Positions 27,323 through 37,982 of a stretch of 64,000 bases of DNA are shown one piece after another. The first letter of the stretch is position 1. Each line of letters opens with the position of its first letter. The notes below the pieces were generated by a model, which did not search any database, was not told where the DNA came from, and worked only from the letters and a program-made list of their open reading frames with translations. Source of the stretch: Algibacter amylolyticus (GTDB lineage Bacteria; Bacteroidota; Bacteroidia; Flavobacteriales; Flavobacteriaceae); assembly GCF_014202225.1 (NCBI RefSeq), contig NZ_JACHGE010000004.1:290619-354618 (forward strand). Direction: 5' to 3'. A program made the translations under genes and the position numbers.

Positions 27323-30300
27323 TCACCTCACTTTTACAACATCTAATGAATCGTTATTTTTAGCAATTAAAATATACGTTTCATTATTAACCTTTATAGG
27401 TTGCATATCCTTAGCGTCGCCTTTAACAAAAAAACCAGATTTATAAGCAGGCAATACCTTAAATTCGCCTTGTCCATTACCTTTTAAAAACAAACCATGG
27501 CTGGCATCGTTTCTTGGTGTTTCCACTTCAGAGCTATAAAGGTTACCTATAATTAAGGCATCTAGATTTGAGTCCTTATCAAAATCGTTTACCACAATTT
27601 GATTGATGCTCGATACTTGTGCCTCAATAGGTAGTTGATGTGTAATAAACTTGCCGTTTTTATTTTCTAAATAGATACTCGCAAAAGATTTTACTTGATA
27701 GTGTAATGCTTTTTCAAGTGATTCTTCCGAGTACACATCCACTAAAGTTGCTTCGGCAAAACTTTCATAATTCTTAAACTTTTGTTTTATAGCAGGTATT
27801 TGTTGCGAAGAGCATCCGCGTCCACGAACAGGGTATTGTTTACCTTCTTCGTAATAACTTAATACAATATCTTCTTTATTGTTTTTATCAAAATCGTTTA
27901 CAAAAATATCGAAAGTAGCATCGGGTGTTGCTTTGTATTTATAGTTTAAGCCATTGTTCCCAACGATATAATCCATATCGCCATCATTATCAAAATCGCC
28001 TTCTTGAATGCTCCACCACCAACCTGTGGTATCTTTGGTAAGTCCCATATCTTCTGAAACTTCTCTAAATTCGGTTTTCATATTCTGAAACACACGAATA
28101 GGCATCCACTCGCCAACAATAATAATATCTAACCACGAATCGTTGTTAAAATCTGTAATTATTGCACTTGTTGCCATTCCTAAATTCTCAAATGCTTTTG
28201 GTTGCATTTTAGAAAAAACATCAAACTGTGCGTTACCATTATTACTAGTATTTTTTAATAAAACTGAAGAAACCGGCGATGGATAATGTTTTGGCATTTG
28301 ACGCCCCAATACTAGCAGATCGTCTTTACCATCTTTATCGAAATCTGCTTGGTACGCTTTAGACCCACTTATAGGAAAATTTGGTAAGGCATTTGAAGCT
28401 TTTACAAAATCGCCTTTACCCTTGTTAATGTAAAGTCTGTCTTGTAGTTGTTTTGCATTTGGTTCAAACTCATAACCACCACTAACAATATACAAATCGT
28501 TATCGCCATCATTATCGGCATCGAAAATAAGCGCGCCAACATCTTCACTTTGTTTATCATCTTCTAAAACCTTTAGCACTTTTTCTTCAAAACCAGTTTT
28601 AGTCTGAAAAAATAATTTACCAGAATAACCAGAAGCACCTCCAACAAAATAATCATCCAATCCATCGTTATTTAAATCGCCCACAGCAAGAGCAGGCCCA
28701 AAGGTGGACATTTTATGTGGTAGCAGCACTTGGTCTATAAAATCGTCATAACTATTTTCTTGATGTATATATTCAGGAAAAATGCCATTAGTGGTTAAAA
28801 ACAAGGTTTTGTTTTCTAGAGTTTCAGAAGATGCTTTAATAGCATATTCTTCATTTAAAACAAGTGTTTGATTAACCGCAACATTGTTTAGTTTTTGAAT
28901 TTTACCATTAGTCCAAACCACTTTTAACTCGTCGATAGTTTCAGTTTTATTTAAACCGAAATGCAACTCTGGTGCAACCGATGATTGAAACCCACGTGTT
29001 AAGGTTAACTCTTGCATTTGGGTTATACCGCCAGACTTAAGATAGACACGATTACCAATACCGTTGGTGTTTTTTGATTTACTGTTAAATTTTATAGTGA
29101 TATAATTGTTGCTTGCAGCACTGGTATTTTCGAACACAGAAGCATAATCATCAATATTATTGGTAATAATTTCTAAATCGCCATCATTATCCAAATCGGC
29201 ATAAGTAACCCCATTTGAAAACCCTTTAAATTCTATACCCCACGCTTTATTAACATGCTCAAACTGAAGGTTACCTTTATTGTGATACATGAAATTATCA
29301 ATTCTTTCTGAAGGAATTTCAAGACTTTTTTTAAGCAAATCTGTGGTTTCTAGCTTACCACCTTCTAAACTATTAAAGTAATCGTTATTATTAATTTCGC
29401 GTCTCGTACCGTTAGAAATATATAAATCCTTTAACCCATCATTATCGAAATCGGCGAATAGCGGTCCCCAACTCCAATCTGTAGATGATGTTCCTGTAAT
29501 GCGAGATACATTGGAAAAATGAGGCATGCCATTTGTAAAAACACCCGAATTTAATTGCATACAATTATGCATGTATTGGTAATGAAATCCTGCATTGACG
29601 GTATTCCAGAACAATTCCGGATTCATACTTGCCATATTTGCTTTTTGCCTTCTATGGTTTTCTGCATCCATGTCTACTTGAAAAATATCCAAATTTCCAT
29701 CGTTATTAAAATCTGAAATATCTGCGCCCATACCATAAAATGCCGTATGATTAGTGGCCTGTTTTACAACCTCTTTAAATGTACCATCTTGATTATTTAG
29801 GTACATAAAATCTGGCGAACTAAAATCGTTAGACACATAAATGTCTGGCCAAGAATCATTGTTTAAATCTCCTATGGTAGCACTTAATGACAAGCCGTAG
29901 GTTCTTACGCCAGCTTCATTGGTAACATCTGTAAAGTGACCGCCATCATTTCGGTATAAATGGTCGGTTTCATTATCCTTTACATTTCTCATGTTTTGAA
30001 CATAAACAAAAACAGGAGAATTAAATTTTGTTGGTGGATAATTGGCTACATAAAGGTCTAAATCACCATCTTTATCATAGTCAAAAAACGTGGCTTGTAC
30101 GCTGTGTCCAACATCATCCAATCCATATTCTTTAGCTTTTTCGGTAAACGTACCATCTTGATTATTTATGAATAGTTGGTTATGCCTTGGCTCATATTTG
30201 CCGCTTACCGAACAATAAATATCTAGAAAACCATCACCGTTAACATCGGCCATAGTAACACCTGTATACCAATTACCGTTACCGCTTACACCCGCTTGCT

Positions 30301-30631
30301 GTGTAATGTCTTCGAATTTTAAATTGCCTTTATTTAAGTATAATTTATTTGATACCTGGTTGCCTGTAAAATATAAATCTATAAGTCCGTCGTTATTAAT
30401 ATCACCTGCCGAAACACCACCACCCATGTACAAATACGTGTAGGTAAAATAGTTTAAAGAATCGTTTTCTGTTAGTGTATTTTTAAAATTTATACCAGAG
30501 CGTTCTAGCTCTAGGGTTTTAAATATTTTGGCTTCAATTTTTTTAGCTGTATTCTGTTCTTTATTGCAGCTAAAAAGACACCCTAAAAGAATGATAAAAA
30601 ACCATCTGTTATTTAAAAAATTTGTACTCAT
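27323..30631 (-). CDS. Giant FG-GAP/VCBS repeat lipoprotein with ASPIC/UnbV segment (CRTAC1-like)
   Basis: 1102 residues, lipobox CLFSC (Cys22). Many FG-GAP/integrin-type repeats with calcium-binding loops are visible (ADVNGDGFLDIYC, FDYDKDGDLDLYV, ADLDNDGDLEIIT, ISDFNNDGNLDIF, GDFDNDGDMDYIVG). This implies beta-propeller domains in the first half (about 60-520) and in the second half (about 640-1090). Between them lies an ASPIC/UnbV-like segment (about 535-620: GIGNRVYLKSGG, ELTLTRGFQSS, HFGLNKTETIDELKVVWTNG). No enzymatic motif is seen. It lies between SusD and the CBM lipoprotein, so a surface glycan-binding or scaffold role is likely. Confidence 0.8.
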   Translation of the reverse strand: MSTNFLNNRWFFIILLGCLFSCNKEQNTAKKIEAKIFKTLELERSGINFKNTLTENDSLNYFTYTYLYMGGGVSAGDINNDGLIDLYFTGNQVSNKLYLNKGNLKFEDITQQAGVSGNGNWYTGVTMADVNGDGFLDIYCSVSGKYEPRHNQLFINNQDGTFTEKAKEYGLDDVGHSVQATFFDYDKDGDLDLYVANYPPTKFNSPVFVYVQNMRNVKDNETDHLYRNDGGHFTDVTNEAGVRTYGLSLSATIGDLNNDSWPDIYVSNDFSSPDFMYLNNQDGTFKEVVKQATNHTAFYGMGADISDFNNDGNLDIFQVDMDAENHRRQKANMASMNPELFWNTVNAGFHYQYMHNCMQLNSGVFTNGMPHFSNVSRITGTSSTDWSWGPLFADFDNDGLKDLYISNGTRREINNNDYFNSLEGGKLETTDLLKKSLEIPSERIDNFMYHNKGNLQFEHVNKAWGIEFKGFSNGVTYADLDNDGDLEIITNNIDDYASVFENTSAASNNYITIKFNSKSKNTNGIGNRVYLKSGGITQMQELTLTRGFQSSVAPELHFGLNKTETIDELKVVWTNGKIQKLNNVAVNQTLVLNEEYAIKASSETLENKTLFLTTNGIFPEYIHQENSYDDFIDQVLLPHKMSTFGPALAVGDLNNDGLDDYFVGGASGYSGKLFFQTKTGFEEKVLKVLEDDKQSEDVGALIFDADNDGDNDLYIVSGGYEFEPNAKQLQDRLYINKGKGDFVKASNALPNFPISGSKAYQADFDKDGKDDLLVLGRQMPKHYPSPVSSVLLKNTSNNGNAQFDVFSKMQPKAFENLGMATSAIITDFNNDSWLDIIIVGEWMPIRVFQNMKTEFREVSEDMGLTKDTTGWWWSIQEGDFDNDGDMDYIVGNNGLNYKYKATPDATFDIFVNDFDKNNKEDIVLSYYEEGKQYPVRGRGCSSQQIPAIKQKFKNYESFAEATLVDVYSEESLEKALHYQVKSFASIYLENKNGKFITHQLPIEAQVSSINQIVVNDFDKDSNLDALIIGNLYSSEVETPRNDASHGLFLKGNGQGEFKVLPAYKSGFFVKGDAKDMQPIKVNNETYILIAKNNDSLDVVKVR

Positions 30632-30702
30632 GATGTCATATTATTTTCCATTAATATAGTTACATTATAGCTAATAGCTCCTTTATTTTTAGCCAAAGCA
30701 CA

Positions 30703-30733
30703 AAAAGCAACACATATAAAACGTGTTGCTTTT
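30703..30733 (-). terminator. Intrinsic terminator after susD
   Basis: An 11-bp perfect stem (AAAAGCAACAC / GTGTTGCTTTT) with a 9-base loop, T-rich on the minus-strand downstream side. It lies 32 bases past the susD stop. It probably limits read-through from GH3-SusC-SusD into the FG-GAP and xylanase genes. Confidence 0.8.
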
Positions 30734-30764
30734 CAAACTCAACTAAACTAACTCAAACAAAAAA

Positions 30765-32258
30765 TTAATATCCTGGGTTTTGATCTGCAACTGTAACGTT
30801 AGGATTTGTAGCAATTTCTTTGTCTGGTATAGGCCATAGCTCGTGCTTACCAACTTGAAAGTTAGTTCCTGCTAATTCTGTACCTACAATGCCCCATCTA
30901 ATCATATCATCAAAACGTACTTGCTCGCCACTTAACTCTACCTTTCTTTCTTGCACAATGGCATCAAAAACTTGAGATTTTGATAAGGTAGTAGGCAATG
31001 CTACTAACCCTGCTCTTGCTCTAACACGGTTTATATAACCTACGGCAACAGATTGCGAACCACCAGGTTTTTCATTTTCACATTCGGCCATCATTAACAA
31101 GACATCTGCATAACGAATAACTTTTGGGTTAATTCCAGATTCCTGAGCTTCAGTAGCTTGTTTATAATAGTTTTGGTATTTTTTCCATGCTACGGGACGA
31201 ATATTTCCGCTGTTTTCGGCAAAATCATCTTCAGTTAGCGTATTGTTACCATTATTGTAAGTATCGCCAGGGAAATAGAAACTTCCATTTAATCGTTTAT
31301 CTCCAGGCTCGAAAGAAGCTACTAAATCATCAGAAGGATAAGTGTTAAACCAATCTAAAACACCATAATCTTGCCCTCTAAAGGTTGCATGGTTTTGACC
31401 AGCTCCAACTACAGGGCTATCCCATTTTGCTCCGGTTCCTAAAGATAAATCGTATTGAACTTCCCATACAGATTCTATACCATGCTCTGTTTCCTCTTTG
31501 AAGTTATCATAATAATCGATTTCTAAATCATACCCAGACATTTTATTAAAAGAATCTAATGCTGCTGCATACTCTTTTTGGTACAACAATACTTTACCTA
31601 AAAAGGCTTGGGCTGCTCCTTTTGTTGCTCTACCTTTTTCTTCTTCAGATTTTGGTAATAAATTTGCCGATGCATAAGTTAAATCTTCAATAATTAATTT
31701 AATTACATCTGCTTTAGGACTTACAGGCTTACCTTCTGGTTGTGTAAAGTCTCCATTTCTTAATGGGATATTTCCAAATCTGTTTACTAACAACCAGTAG
31801 TATTGTGCTCTTAAAAATCTAGCTTCTCCTAAAAACTTTCTTTTTTTAACTTCTGATAGTGAATTTTCTGGTATTTGATCTATAATAGATTTATTACCAA
31901 TAACAAAATTAGCTTTGTTTACGCCTCTGTAACAAGCATCCCAATACTCGGCAATTTGCCCGTTACTAGAATCGAAAGAAAAATCGGCAAAAGTAACTTT
32001 ATCTGCCTCTTGTTGTCCATTTCCAGATTGCTCATGCGACATGTTATCCATCATATACCAGATAAGGCGACCGTATAAACCAAAGGGTTGTAAGTTGGCA
32101 TACGCAGCGTTTACGGCTGATTGAACTTGTGCCTCGTTAGAAAAAAATGTATCTGGTGAAAGCTGATTAGGATTTGTTAATTCTAATTCTTTATCTGAAC
32201 AGGAATTTATAAGAAAAATCCCTAACAGTGCTGTAAGTATAAATTTATATGTTTTCAT
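30765..32258 (-). CDS. susD: SusD/RagB-like starch-binding-type lipoprotein of the xylan locus
   Basis: 497 residues, lipobox LINSC (Cys20). SusD family features are NPNQLSPDTFF near the N-terminus, ANLQPFGLYGRLIWY, FLGEARFLRAQYYWLLVNRFGNIP (tetratricopeptide-like helices), and the C-terminal VIRYADVLLMMAECENE and ERKVELSGEQVRFDDMIRWG. It is the surface lid of the SusCD complex and binds xylo-oligosaccharides for import. It is 11 bp downstream of its SusC partner. Confidence 0.95.
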   Translation of the reverse strand: MKTYKFILTALLGIFLINSCSDKELELTNPNQLSPDTFFSNEAQVQSAVNAAYANLQPFGLYGRLIWYMMDNMSHEQSGNGQQEADKVTFADFSFDSSNGQIAEYWDACYRGVNKANFVIGNKSIIDQIPENSLSEVKKRKFLGEARFLRAQYYWLLVNRFGNIPLRNGDFTQPEGKPVSPKADVIKLIIEDLTYASANLLPKSEEEKGRATKGAAQAFLGKVLLYQKEYAAALDSFNKMSGYDLEIDYYDNFKEETEHGIESVWEVQYDLSLGTGAKWDSPVVGAGQNHATFRGQDYGVLDWFNTYPSDDLVASFEPGDKRLNGSFYFPGDTYNNGNNTLTEDDFAENSGNIRPVAWKKYQNYYKQATEAQESGINPKVIRYADVLLMMAECENEKPGGSQSVAVGYINRVRARAGLVALPTTLSKSQVFDAIVQERKVELSGEQVRFDDMIRWGIVGTELAGTNFQVGKHELWPIPDKEIATNPNVTVADQNPGY

Positions 32259-32269
32259 AGTCTTATTTT

Positions 32270-35269
32270 TTAAAATGATACTTGTAATCCTAGGATAACC
32301 GATTTTGGTTGTGGGTAACGTCCTCTATCAATACCAAACTCTTGATTTCCTTGACCTATTTCTGGATCTAACCCAGAATAATCTGTAATAGTTATTAAGT
32401 TTTGACCACTAGCGTATAATCTTAGTTTTGAAAAATAGTTATCAAAAACAGGACCCGTAAAAGTATAACCTATGCTAATATTTTTTAATCTAGCAAACGA
32501 TCCGTCTTCAACATATCTATCAGACACAGAGTGGTTTTGTGGCGCACCCGGAACTCTTGGCTGGGTTGTTGAAGGATTAGTTGGTGTCCAACTATCTAAT
32601 AACACTTTGCTACCATTAAATAATCTATTTGCACCTGCCTCTAAATCGTATTTGTTTTCGTTGTAAATATCGATACCTTGAATACCTGTTACATAACAGT
32701 TAAAATCGAAATTTTTATAATTAGCCGATAGATTTAAACCATAAGTAAAATCTGGATAAGGATCTGCTAAAATATCGCGATCTTCGGAAGTGATATCTCC
32801 ATCGCCATTTAAATCTTTATATCTAACATCTCCCGGTTGCACAACTGTTTGCCCAGGGTTTGCCGTAAATACAGCATCAACCTCGGCCTGGTTTTGGTAA
32901 ATACCATCACTTACTAAACCATAAAAATGGAATAATGATTCGCCAACAACTGTTCTAGAAATATTTCCTTTTCCGTCTTTCATAGCTGCCCCTTCAAAAG
33001 CTTCTAAGTTACCTAAACTTAATACTTCGTTGGTACTTGTACCTACGTTAAGGTTTGCAGACCAAGTAAAATCGCCTTCCATATCGTTATAACCTAAAGC
33101 CAACTCAAAACCACTAGTTTCTACACTACCAACATTTGCAGTAATATTTCCAGCGTTAATACCGTTTGATAATGGTGCTGGTAAACTTAATAGTAAATCG
33201 TCACTTTTGTTTCGGTAATATTCAATGGTACCGGTAAATTTTTGATTTGCAAAGCCAAAATCTAAACCTACATTCATTATGGTAGTTTCCTCCCATTTTA
33301 AATCTGGATTTGCACCACCATCTGCAGTTACACCTGGGCCATTGCTGTCTCCTATTGGATACTCAAAACCTCCTGCTAAACTTGCACTATACTGGTAATC
33401 TCCAATTTTATCGTTACCAGTAATACCGTAACTACCACGTATTTTTAAATTACTAAAAGCTGTATTTTCTAAGAAACTTTCTTTAGATAAATTCCATCCT
33501 AACGATGCCGATGGAAAAGTACCCCATCTGTTATTTTCACCAAATCTAGAAGAAGCATCTCTTCTAATGGAAGCAGATAAGATATATTTATTATCGTAGT
33601 TATAGTTTAATCTACCTAAGTAACCTTGTCTATTAGTTTGACTAGATCCACTTCCTATAGATTGATTTGTTGGTCCAAATTGAATTAACTCATTAGTTAT
33701 TTCGTTTCTGGCGCTACCTCCAAAATTCGTGCTTTTTCTTTTATTGTTTTCTGCTAATGCTAAAAGCTCAATATTATGGCTATCTCCTAACGTAGTGTTA
33801 TACGTTAAGCTATTAGTTAACATAATAGTATGTCCTTGTGTATGACTTCTACCATATTCCGCAAAATTTTGAGCGTGGGTTGTACTACCTTCTACACTAT
33901 CGTCATTAAAAGTAGGCGTAAAAGTACTGCCATCAAAAGTAAAATAATCTAAACCAACTTGTGTTTTAGCTGTTAAACCTTCAAGTAATTCTAATTCGGC
34001 ATACACATTACCAATAATACCTAAGGTTTTATTAACACCAGTTGGAAGAGTTTGAATTCTTACCGGGTTTTCTGCATCTTGCCCATCGGCAGAAGATGAA
34101 GGTCCTTGAAAACCACCATCATTGTTAGAGTTGTAAACCGGCAGGTATGGTGCAGCTTTAATAGCGTGAGTTATTAAGGTTCTACCACCACCTTCTCGCT
34201 CTGGGCTTTGTTCGCCAAAAGAAATAGACATAGACTCTCCAACGGTTAATTTACCAGTGGTAAAAGAACTATTTGCTCTAAACGAATATCTCTCAAAACC
34301 AGTATTTACAATAATACCTTCTTGCTTTAAATATTCACCAGAAAAAAACTGAGAGCTGTTTTCTGTTCCTGCAGAATAATTCATGTTATAATTCTGCATT
34401 AATCCTGTTCTAAAAATCTCATCCTGATAGTTAGTGTTTATTTTAAAGGTGGATAATGGTCTGTTTGGAAATACCCCTAAATTACCTGCGTGTTGTAAAT
34501 ACTCGATAGTATTCATGGTATTATAACGCTCGGTATTTCTTTGAAACCCAGCATAAGTACTAAAAGATAATTGGCCTTTACCCTTTTTTCCTTTTTTGGT
34601 TGTAACTAACACTACCCCATTTGAGCCTCGCGCACCATAAATTGCAGTGGTTGATGCATCTTTTAAAATAGACACATTTTCTATATCGCTTGGACTTATC
34701 CCCGATAAATTTCCAACAATAACACCGTCTATCACATATAGTGGGCTATTGTCGCCAAAAGTTCCTAAACCTCTAATTAATACTAAAGGGCTAGAACCCG
34801 GAACACCGCTATTTACAACTGTAATACCTGGCGCTCGTCCTTCTAGGGCCGATTCAGCATTTGTTACGGGTAAAGCTGATATCTCATCAGTATCTACGGT
34901 AGATATTGCACCAGTTACAGTAGCTCTACTTTGTGCTCCATAACCAACTACTACAATAGCATCGAGCGCTTCTAGAGATTCTTCTAATGTTATTGCAAAG
35001 GTATTTTGACTGCCAACAGGAATTGTTTTGGTAGCCATACCAATATAAGTTACAACAAGTTGATCTCCATTATTTACATTTTGTAAAGTAAAATTACCAT
35101 CAAAATCGGTAGATGCACCATTTGTTGTACCCTCAACAATTACGGATACACCAGGTAGTGGAACACCGCCAACATCTGATACTGTACCGCTTATGCTTTT
35201 TGCTTGTGAAAAGGCATTTTGCATGCAAAACATAGCAAGCAACATACCCAAAAGTTTAAACTTCATCAT
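32270..35269 (-). CDS. susC: SusC/RagA-like TonB-dependent transporter of the xylan locus
   Basis: 999 residues. Signal peptide ending AFSQ; a CarboxypepD_reg-like domain (about 25-100, SGTVSDVGGVPLPGVSV, GASTDFDGNFTLQNV); a TonB-box-like IVVVGYG (105-111); a plug (about 112-225, LVLIRGLGTFGDNSPLYVID, DASTTAIYGARGSNGVVLVT); and a 22-stranded barrel ending in LGLQVSF with a terminal Phe. It imports oligosaccharides with SusD. No extra signalling domain, so it does not work through an anti-sigma factor. It lies 36 bp downstream of GH3. Confidence 0.95.
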   Translation of the reverse strand: MMKFKLLGMLLAMFCMQNAFSQAKSISGTVSDVGGVPLPGVSVIVEGTTNGASTDFDGNFTLQNVNNGDQLVVTYIGMATKTIPVGSQNTFAITLEESLEALDAIVVVGYGAQSRATVTGAISTVDTDEISALPVTNAESALEGRAPGITVVNSGVPGSSPLVLIRGLGTFGDNSPLYVIDGVIVGNLSGISPSDIENVSILKDASTTAIYGARGSNGVVLVTTKKGKKGKGQLSFSTYAGFQRNTERYNTMNTIEYLQHAGNLGVFPNRPLSTFKINTNYQDEIFRTGLMQNYNMNYSAGTENSSQFFSGEYLKQEGIIVNTGFERYSFRANSSFTTGKLTVGESMSISFGEQSPEREGGGRTLITHAIKAAPYLPVYNSNNDGGFQGPSSSADGQDAENPVRIQTLPTGVNKTLGIIGNVYAELELLEGLTAKTQVGLDYFTFDGSTFTPTFNDDSVEGSTTHAQNFAEYGRSHTQGHTIMLTNSLTYNTTLGDSHNIELLALAENNKRKSTNFGGSARNEITNELIQFGPTNQSIGSGSSQTNRQGYLGRLNYNYDNKYILSASIRRDASSRFGENNRWGTFPSASLGWNLSKESFLENTAFSNLKIRGSYGITGNDKIGDYQYSASLAGGFEYPIGDSNGPGVTADGGANPDLKWEETTIMNVGLDFGFANQKFTGTIEYYRNKSDDLLLSLPAPLSNGINAGNITANVGSVETSGFELALGYNDMEGDFTWSANLNVGTSTNEVLSLGNLEAFEGAAMKDGKGNISRTVVGESLFHFYGLVSDGIYQNQAEVDAVFTANPGQTVVQPGDVRYKDLNGDGDITSEDRDILADPYPDFTYGLNLSANYKNFDFNCYVTGIQGIDIYNENKYDLEAGANRLFNGSKVLLDSWTPTNPSTTQPRVPGAPQNHSVSDRYVEDGSFARLKNISIGYTFTGPVFDNYFSKLRLYASGQNLITITDYSGLDPEIGQGNQEFGIDRGRYPQPKSVILGLQVSF

Positions 35270-35305
35270 ATTAAATAGTTTAAGTTAATTAATTTAGTTA
35301 TTTAT

Positions 35306-37969
35306 TTAGTTTGTTAATAATACTCTTTTTGTAAAAACAGATGTTGAACTCGCATTGGCAACACCAGTAAAATTTGGTTGTTTACCACCTACGCTTAGCA
35401 ATACATTACCTGGCTCTAGAATCTTTTTTCCTTCGGCATTAATCCAGGCATATTGTTCGGCATCTATTTTATAATTTAAGGTTTTAGTCTCTCCAGCAGC
35501 TAGATGCACTCTATCGAAACTAACCAAAGTTCTAATTGCGTTTTGCGCTTCTCTATCCAAATGTGTTAAGTAAATTTGAACCACATCATCGCCTGCAATT
35601 TTACTTGTATTTTTTATTTCTACTGAAATATTAATAGCATTTTTAAGGCTTACTTGATCTGCTATGTTTAGGTTTGAATATTCGAAATTAGAATAGCTTA
35701 AACCATGACCAAAAGGAAACAAAGGATCTCCTTTAAAATATTTATATGTTCTATTGGCCATGTTATAATCTTTAAAATCTGGTAAATCTGATACCGATTT
35801 ATAAAAAGTTACCGGCAGTTTTCCTCCAGGATTATAATCTCCAAATAATACATCGGCAATAGCTTTTCCTCCAAATTCTCCTGGATACCAAGCTTCTAAA
35901 ATTGCAGGAACATTATTAGCCGCCCAATTTACAGCCAATGCACTCCCGTTCATTAAAACTACAACAGTTGGTTTTCCGGTTGCATGTACCTTTTTCATTA
36001 ATTCAATTTGGTTTTTAGGTAATGAAATTTCAGAGCGGTCACCTTTATCGAAACCTTCTAATTCCACTTCCATTTCTTCGCCTTCAATTTCTGGCGAAAG
36101 CCCTAAAAACAATATAGCAACATCGGCTTTATTAACCGCCTTTATAGCTGGAGTTATTAAGTCTTCATCTAATTTAGCCCAAAGCAAATGTGCTTGTGGA
36201 TCGGATAATGCATTGTTATATTCTATTTTTATATTGTATGATTTGTCTTTTTCTAAAACCGTATCGAAATACTTTGTTTTTGGCTCATATTCTGCACTAA
36301 ACTCAAAGTAAAGTGAATCGTTTACAAATAGTTTAGCAAAACTACTTGCCTTTAATCCAATTCTGTAAGCACCACTTTCTGTTGGTTTTATTGCTCCGCT
36401 CCATCGCACTGAAAAGTTGTCAGATTTTAAATTGTTAATAGGGCGTTTTGGCGTCCAAACAAAATTGATAATACTATCTACTCTGGTAAACTCTGGCGTT
36501 CCTTTAAAAACATTATTACTATAGTACTCGCCTTTTAATCCTGCTTCGCCTTCGCTTTTAAGGACCGTAATAGGAATAGGTGTTAAAGTGGACCATCCCG
36601 TAGCAATATCACTACCCAAAGCATAATGGATTTCTGCATTAGGCAACTTAGCTTTAATAGCCTTTAATGGTGTAATAAACTGTTGCGGTGTACCGTGGTA
36701 ATTACCTAATAAAGCTTGTGTAGCATTTGCATTAGGACCAATTATGGCTATCGATTTTAAATCTTTACTTAGTGGTAATGTTTTGTTTTCGTTTTTAAGC
36801 AACACCATAGATTCTTGAGCTACTTTTTCTGATAAAGCTAAATGTCCCTTGCTTGCCACAACATCGTAAGGTATGTTTGCCCATTTTACATGTTCTGTCG
36901 CATCAAACATGCCTAATTTAAAACGTGCTAAAAACAGTTTTTTCACAGCAGCATCAATAGCTACTTCATCTACCAATTCTTTTAAAATAGCATCATTAAG
37001 GCTAGGGTCGTAAACATTTCCGCAGTTTAAATCTGTACCATTATTTAACGCCATAGCTGCCGCTTCAGCAGGCGTTTCTACAACACCATGATTTTCGGCT
37101 TGCCAAAAATCGTTTATGGCCCAACAATCTGACACTACATAACCATTGAAACCCCAATCGTTACGAAGAATTTTTTGTAATAACATGTCGCTTCCACAAC
37201 ATGGCGCATCTCTATATCTGTTATAGGCACACATTACAGAATACACATTGGCCTCTTTTACTGCTGCTTTAAATGCTGGTAAATAGGTTTCGTATAAATC
37301 TTTATTGTTAGTTTGATAGTTATCTTGATGTCTAGATTTCTCCGGACCGCTGTGTACGGCAAAATGCTTAGCTGTAGCAACGACCTTTAAATATTTATCA
37401 TCGTCGCCTTGCAAGGCATTAATATAGTTAACGCCAATTTTACCAGTTAAAAACGGATCTTCGCCATAGGTTTCTTGACCTCTACCCCAGCGCGGATCTC
37501 TAAAAATATTAATATTGGGTGTCCAGAATGTTAAACCCTGCCCCATGCGTCTTTTTCCCTCTTTTATAAATTGATGGTGTTTAGCCCTAGCTTCATCTGA
37601 AACCGCGGTTCCCATTTCGAAAATTAAATCTGGGTTCCAAGTTGCTCCCATACCAATTGCTTGCGGAAAAACCGTTGCTTCGCCCGCTCTTGCAACGCCG
37701 TGCAAACATTCGTTCCACCAATTGTACTCAGGTATACCTAATCTTGATATAGCTGGAGCATCATAGCGCAACTGAGAAATTTTTTCTTTTAACGTTAAAC
37801 GCGATACCAAATCATTAACGCGCTCTTCTGCAGAAAGTGATTCATCTTGAAACTGAAAAGCAACCTCTTTTTTATTTGAGTTACACGACATCAAGATAGA
37901 AACAAACATTACAACAACAACCATGTTATAATATTTTGAGTGCACTATGTTAAGTTTAGTTATTAGCAT
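35306..37969 (-). CDS. GH3 beta-xylosidase/glucosidase with inserted PA14 domain, lipoprotein
   Basis: 887 residues. The upstream ATG at 37969 is preferred because it supplies basic residues (Lys5, His10, Lys12) before the hydrophobic run and lipobox ILMSC (Cys29); an ATG at 37924 would give a signal without positive charge. GH3 N-terminal barrel (about 55-360) with nucleophile Asp281 in GYVVSDCWA and KHF/GPEKSRH substrate-binding motifs. The alpha/beta sandwich (about 390-450 and 610-730) is interrupted by a PA14 domain (about 465-600). A fibronectin-III-like domain ends the chain. In this locus a beta-xylosidase is the likely activity; PA14 insertion is typical for plant-glycan GH3 enzymes. 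Confidence 0.9.
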   Translation of the reverse strand: MLITKLNIVHSKYYNMVVVVMFVSILMSCNSNKKEVAFQFQDESLSAEERVNDLVSRLTLKEKISQLRYDAPAISRLGIPEYNWWNECLHGVARAGEATVFPQAIGMGATWNPDLIFEMGTAVSDEARAKHHQFIKEGKRRMGQGLTFWTPNINIFRDPRWGRGQETYGEDPFLTGKIGVNYINALQGDDDKYLKVVATAKHFAVHSGPEKSRHQDNYQTNNKDLYETYLPAFKAAVKEANVYSVMCAYNRYRDAPCCGSDMLLQKILRNDWGFNGYVVSDCWAINDFWQAENHGVVETPAEAAAMALNNGTDLNCGNVYDPSLNDAILKELVDEVAIDAAVKKLFLARFKLGMFDATEHVKWANIPYDVVASKGHLALSEKVAQESMVLLKNENKTLPLSKDLKSIAIIGPNANATQALLGNYHGTPQQFITPLKAIKAKLPNAEIHYALGSDIATGWSTLTPIPITVLKSEGEAGLKGEYYSNNVFKGTPEFTRVDSIINFVWTPKRPINNLKSDNFSVRWSGAIKPTESGAYRIGLKASSFAKLFVNDSLYFEFSAEYEPKTKYFDTVLEKDKSYNIKIEYNNALSDPQAHLLWAKLDEDLITPAIKAVNKADVAILFLGLSPEIEGEEMEVELEGFDKGDRSEISLPKNQIELMKKVHATGKPTVVVLMNGSALAVNWAANNVPAILEAWYPGEFGGKAIADVLFGDYNPGGKLPVTFYKSVSDLPDFKDYNMANRTYKYFKGDPLFPFGHGLSYSNFEYSNLNIADQVSLKNAINISVEIKNTSKIAGDDVVQIYLTHLDREAQNAIRTLVSFDRVHLAAGETKTLNYKIDAEQYAWINAEGKKILEPGNVLLSVGGKQPNFTGVANASSTSVFTKRVLLTN

Positions 37970-37982
37970 ATACAGTTTACGA

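Noticed and set aside
37924..37969. Shorter GH3 start at 37924
   Set aside because: It would leave a signal peptide of 13 residues without basic residues ahead of the lipid cysteine.
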